A stretch of DNA of 16,191 bases, from assembly GCA_018399455.1 (NCBI GenBank), contig JAGYOT010000005.1:1-16191 (forward strand), in the 5' to 3' direction. The position numbers and the translations under genes were made by a program. The stretch is from Desulfobacterales bacterium (GTDB lineage: Bacteria > Desulfobacterota > Desulfobacteria > Desulfobacterales > Desulfosalsimonadaceae). Below the pieces are notes generated by a model. The model ran no database searches and was not told where the DNA came from. It saw nothing but the letters and a program-made list of their open reading frames with translations. Shown here piece after piece: positions 15,173 through 16,191 of the stretch (the first letter of the stretch is position 1; each line of letters opens with the position of its first letter).

Positions 15173-15820
15173 TTAGAAGCCCAGCTCCTCGCCGACCAAA
15201 AACACTGAAATATCCGTCAGCATGGGACAGCGATGCAGAATTAGGGTGATACGGCATATGCGCTGAGGCGTATTACAGTCGCTGCAATAACCTGTTTCCG
15301 CGCATGGGGTAGACATCCCCAGGCTCCTGGCCCGCATGGGTCCTGCCACTTCCCTGATTCGTGCCAGGGCGGACTCAAGCGTTGGTCTTACCTTGTTCAT
15401 TCCCGCGACAATCACTACCTTTTTCGGACCGAAACACATGGCATTGGTACGGTTGCCAACGCCGTCCACATTAACCACCTCTCCGGTTTCAGAAATCGCA
15501 TTGGCACTGGTAAAAAAACAGTCTGCCTGCATCTGCTGCTTTCGGATCCCGATATCCGATTCCATGTCATGGTTTTTGACCCAGTGATCGTAAATTGTCT
15601 TGCCACGATTGGAAAGCTCAGATACCAGCCCCAGCACGCGGGTGGTTTCACTGCCGCCAAAACCGAAAGTTTCATAGTCCATCACTTTCTTAAGGACTGC
15701 ATCCCGGGCTTCCTCCCGGGTTTTGACATAATGGGCGTAAAAACCGTGTTTTTCCAGATTTTTTGTACAGCGCTCCGCTGATTTTTCCCAAAGCCACAGC
15801 CGGTATCCATTCTCATCCAT
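15173..15820 (-). CDS. LUD-domain protein (LutC/YkgG-like)
   Basis: This 215-residue protein carries the LUD (DUF162) core: FGFGGSETTR at about 52-61, TSANAISETGEVVNVDG (104-120), NRTNAMCFGPKKVVIVAGMN (123-142), and a C-terminal cysteine cluster CAETGYCSDCNTPQRIC (173-189) suited to bind a metal or iron-sulfur centre. LutC-type proteins act in L-lactate oxidation with LutA and LutB, but neither is in the window; this is the stand-alone DUF162 subgroup common in anaerobes. ATG at 15820 follows AAGGAGC. It starts the second minus-strand unit, 98 bases ahead of the FrhB-like gene. Function in this setting is unknown; redox handling of a hydroxy or oxo acid would fit. Confidence 0.85.
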   Translation of the reverse strand: MDENGYRLWLWEKSAERCTKNLEKHGFYAHYVKTREEARDAVLKKVMDYETFGFGGSETTRVLGLVSELSNRGKTIYDHWVKNHDMESDIGIRKQQMQADCFFTSANAISETGEVVNVDGVGNRTNAMCFGPKKVVIVAGMNKVRPTLESALARIREVAGPMRARSLGMSTPCAETGYCSDCNTPQRICRITLILHRCPMLTDISVFLVGEELGF

Positions 15821-16071
15821 TTATAGCTCCTTACTGTCGGTTTTTAAGAAAATATTTTATTTATCATACTCGATACGATTTAGACAATACGATATGAGTG
15901 TCGGGATTAACGCCCCAAAGCCCGAGTCCCAATGGACATCGCCGGTTCCGGCCGACTCGCCATCTGCTTGCAATTTAACAATTTTATGTTAAAGTAAAAA
16001 ATTAAACAGAATGGTTAAAGTCGCTGCAGTTGCAGCCGTTTATTCAACCGCGACGGATTCAGGAACGTGTT
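15821..16071. promoter_or_regulatory. divergent promoter region with short repeats
   Basis: These 251 bases lie between the LUD gene (minus) and the zinc-ribbon gene (plus). On the LUD side ATACGAT is repeated at 15873-15879 and 15887-15893, 14 bases apart, beside a weak minus-strand sigma-70-like pair (TTGTCT-N17-ATAAAT). On the zinc-ribbon side TTTAAC (15974-15979) and GTTAAA (15988-15993) form an inverted repeat, with a further GTTAAAG at 16014-16020, in AT-rich sequence where a promoter would lie. The hexamers are too weak for a firm promoter call on either strand. Confidence 0.35.
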
Positions 16072-16191
16072 ATGAAGGTAACCTGTCAGGGCTGTAAAAA
16101 AACTTTTGTGGTGGCGGATGAAAAAATTCCGGAGGATAAGGAAGTAAAAGTCCGCTGTCCGGTTTGTCAATCCATCATCAGGCTGAGGCGT
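16072..16191 (+). CDS. MJ0042-type zinc-ribbon domain protein, N-terminal part (cut by window edge)
   Basis: The first 40 codons are visible: MKVTCQGCKKTFVVADEKIP, then a lysine-rich stretch and RCPVCQSIIRLR. Four cysteines in two CxxC knuckles (C5, C8, C29, C32) make the zinc-finger/thioredoxin putative domain (MJ0042 family) that opens many Deltaproteobacterial signalling and envelope proteins. What follows the ribbon lies off the window, so function cannot be named. ATG at 16072 is preceded by AGGAA at about seven bases. Confidence 0.8.
   Translation, partial: MKVTCQGCKKTFVVADEKIPEDKEVKVRCPVCQSIIRLRR

Noticed and set aside
15075..15257. 61-residue N-terminal extension of the FrhB-like protein
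   Set aside because: No homology, no ribosome site, and it would overlap the LUD gene. The ATG at 15074 follows GGAGGAG.
1..16191. CRISPR arrays, tRNA genes, insertion sequences or phage genes
   Set aside because: No spaced direct-repeat array, cloverleaf-like sequence, transposase motif or terminal inverted repeats were found on reading through.

Overview
The window reads as a piece of an anaerobic bacterial chromosome, most likely Desulfobacterota (a sulfate reducer or syntroph). That is inferred from gene content: a 2-hydroxyacyl-CoA dehydratase/benzoyl-CoA reductase-like pair, an F420-hydrogenase-beta-like flavoprotein, indolepyruvate:ferredoxin oxidoreductase remnants, a stand-alone LUD protein, a C_GCAxxG_C_C redox protein and an MJ0042-type zinc-ribbon protein. 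No rRNA, tRNA, CRISPR array, integrase or insertion sequence was seen.

Region A (1-11105, all minus strand) looks like one long transcription unit. In transcription order it encodes a DUF1302 outer-membrane barrel, a DUF1329 exported protein, a Ycf48-like exported beta-propeller, an MMPL/RND inner-membrane transporter, a metallo-beta-lactamase-fold hydrolase, two 2-hydroxyacyl-CoA dehydratase-family subunits and an AMP-dependent acyl-CoA synthetase that runs off the left edge. Gaps are short (3 to 86 bases, one 20-base overlap), apart from a 175-base spacer holding a perfect 11-bp stem-loop. The first four genes form a recurrent envelope set. The last four are soluble CoA-thioester enzymes. 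Together they suggest movement of a hydrophobic compound or acid across the envelope, coupled to CoA activation and radical dehydration or reduction. The substrate is unknown. One dehydratase-family subunit appears to have lost the cluster-binding cysteines that its partner keeps, and no ATP-dependent activator gene is in the window.

Region B (11106-12134) is an AT-rich divergent intergenic region with a good sigma-70-type promoter driving a C_GCAxxG_C_C protein on the plus strand. Directly fused to the end of that gene is an 18-codon scrap that matches the C-terminus of a FabG-like short-chain dehydrogenase, which marks a deletion scar.

Region C (12143-15820, minus strand) is a second unit: LUD-domain protein, FrhB-like iron-sulfur flavoprotein, a truncated iorA joined out of frame to a truncated iorB, and a radical SAM protein with a CX4CX2C cluster motif. 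The iorA/iorB junction implies an internal deletion that removed the thiamine-diphosphate half of IorA and the start of IorB, leaving the FrhB-like protein without its expected partner. With the dehydrogenase scrap, this gives two deletion scars within about 1.7 kb.

Region D (15821-16191) is a divergent promoter region with short repeats, followed by the first 40 codons of a zinc-ribbon protein on the plus strand.
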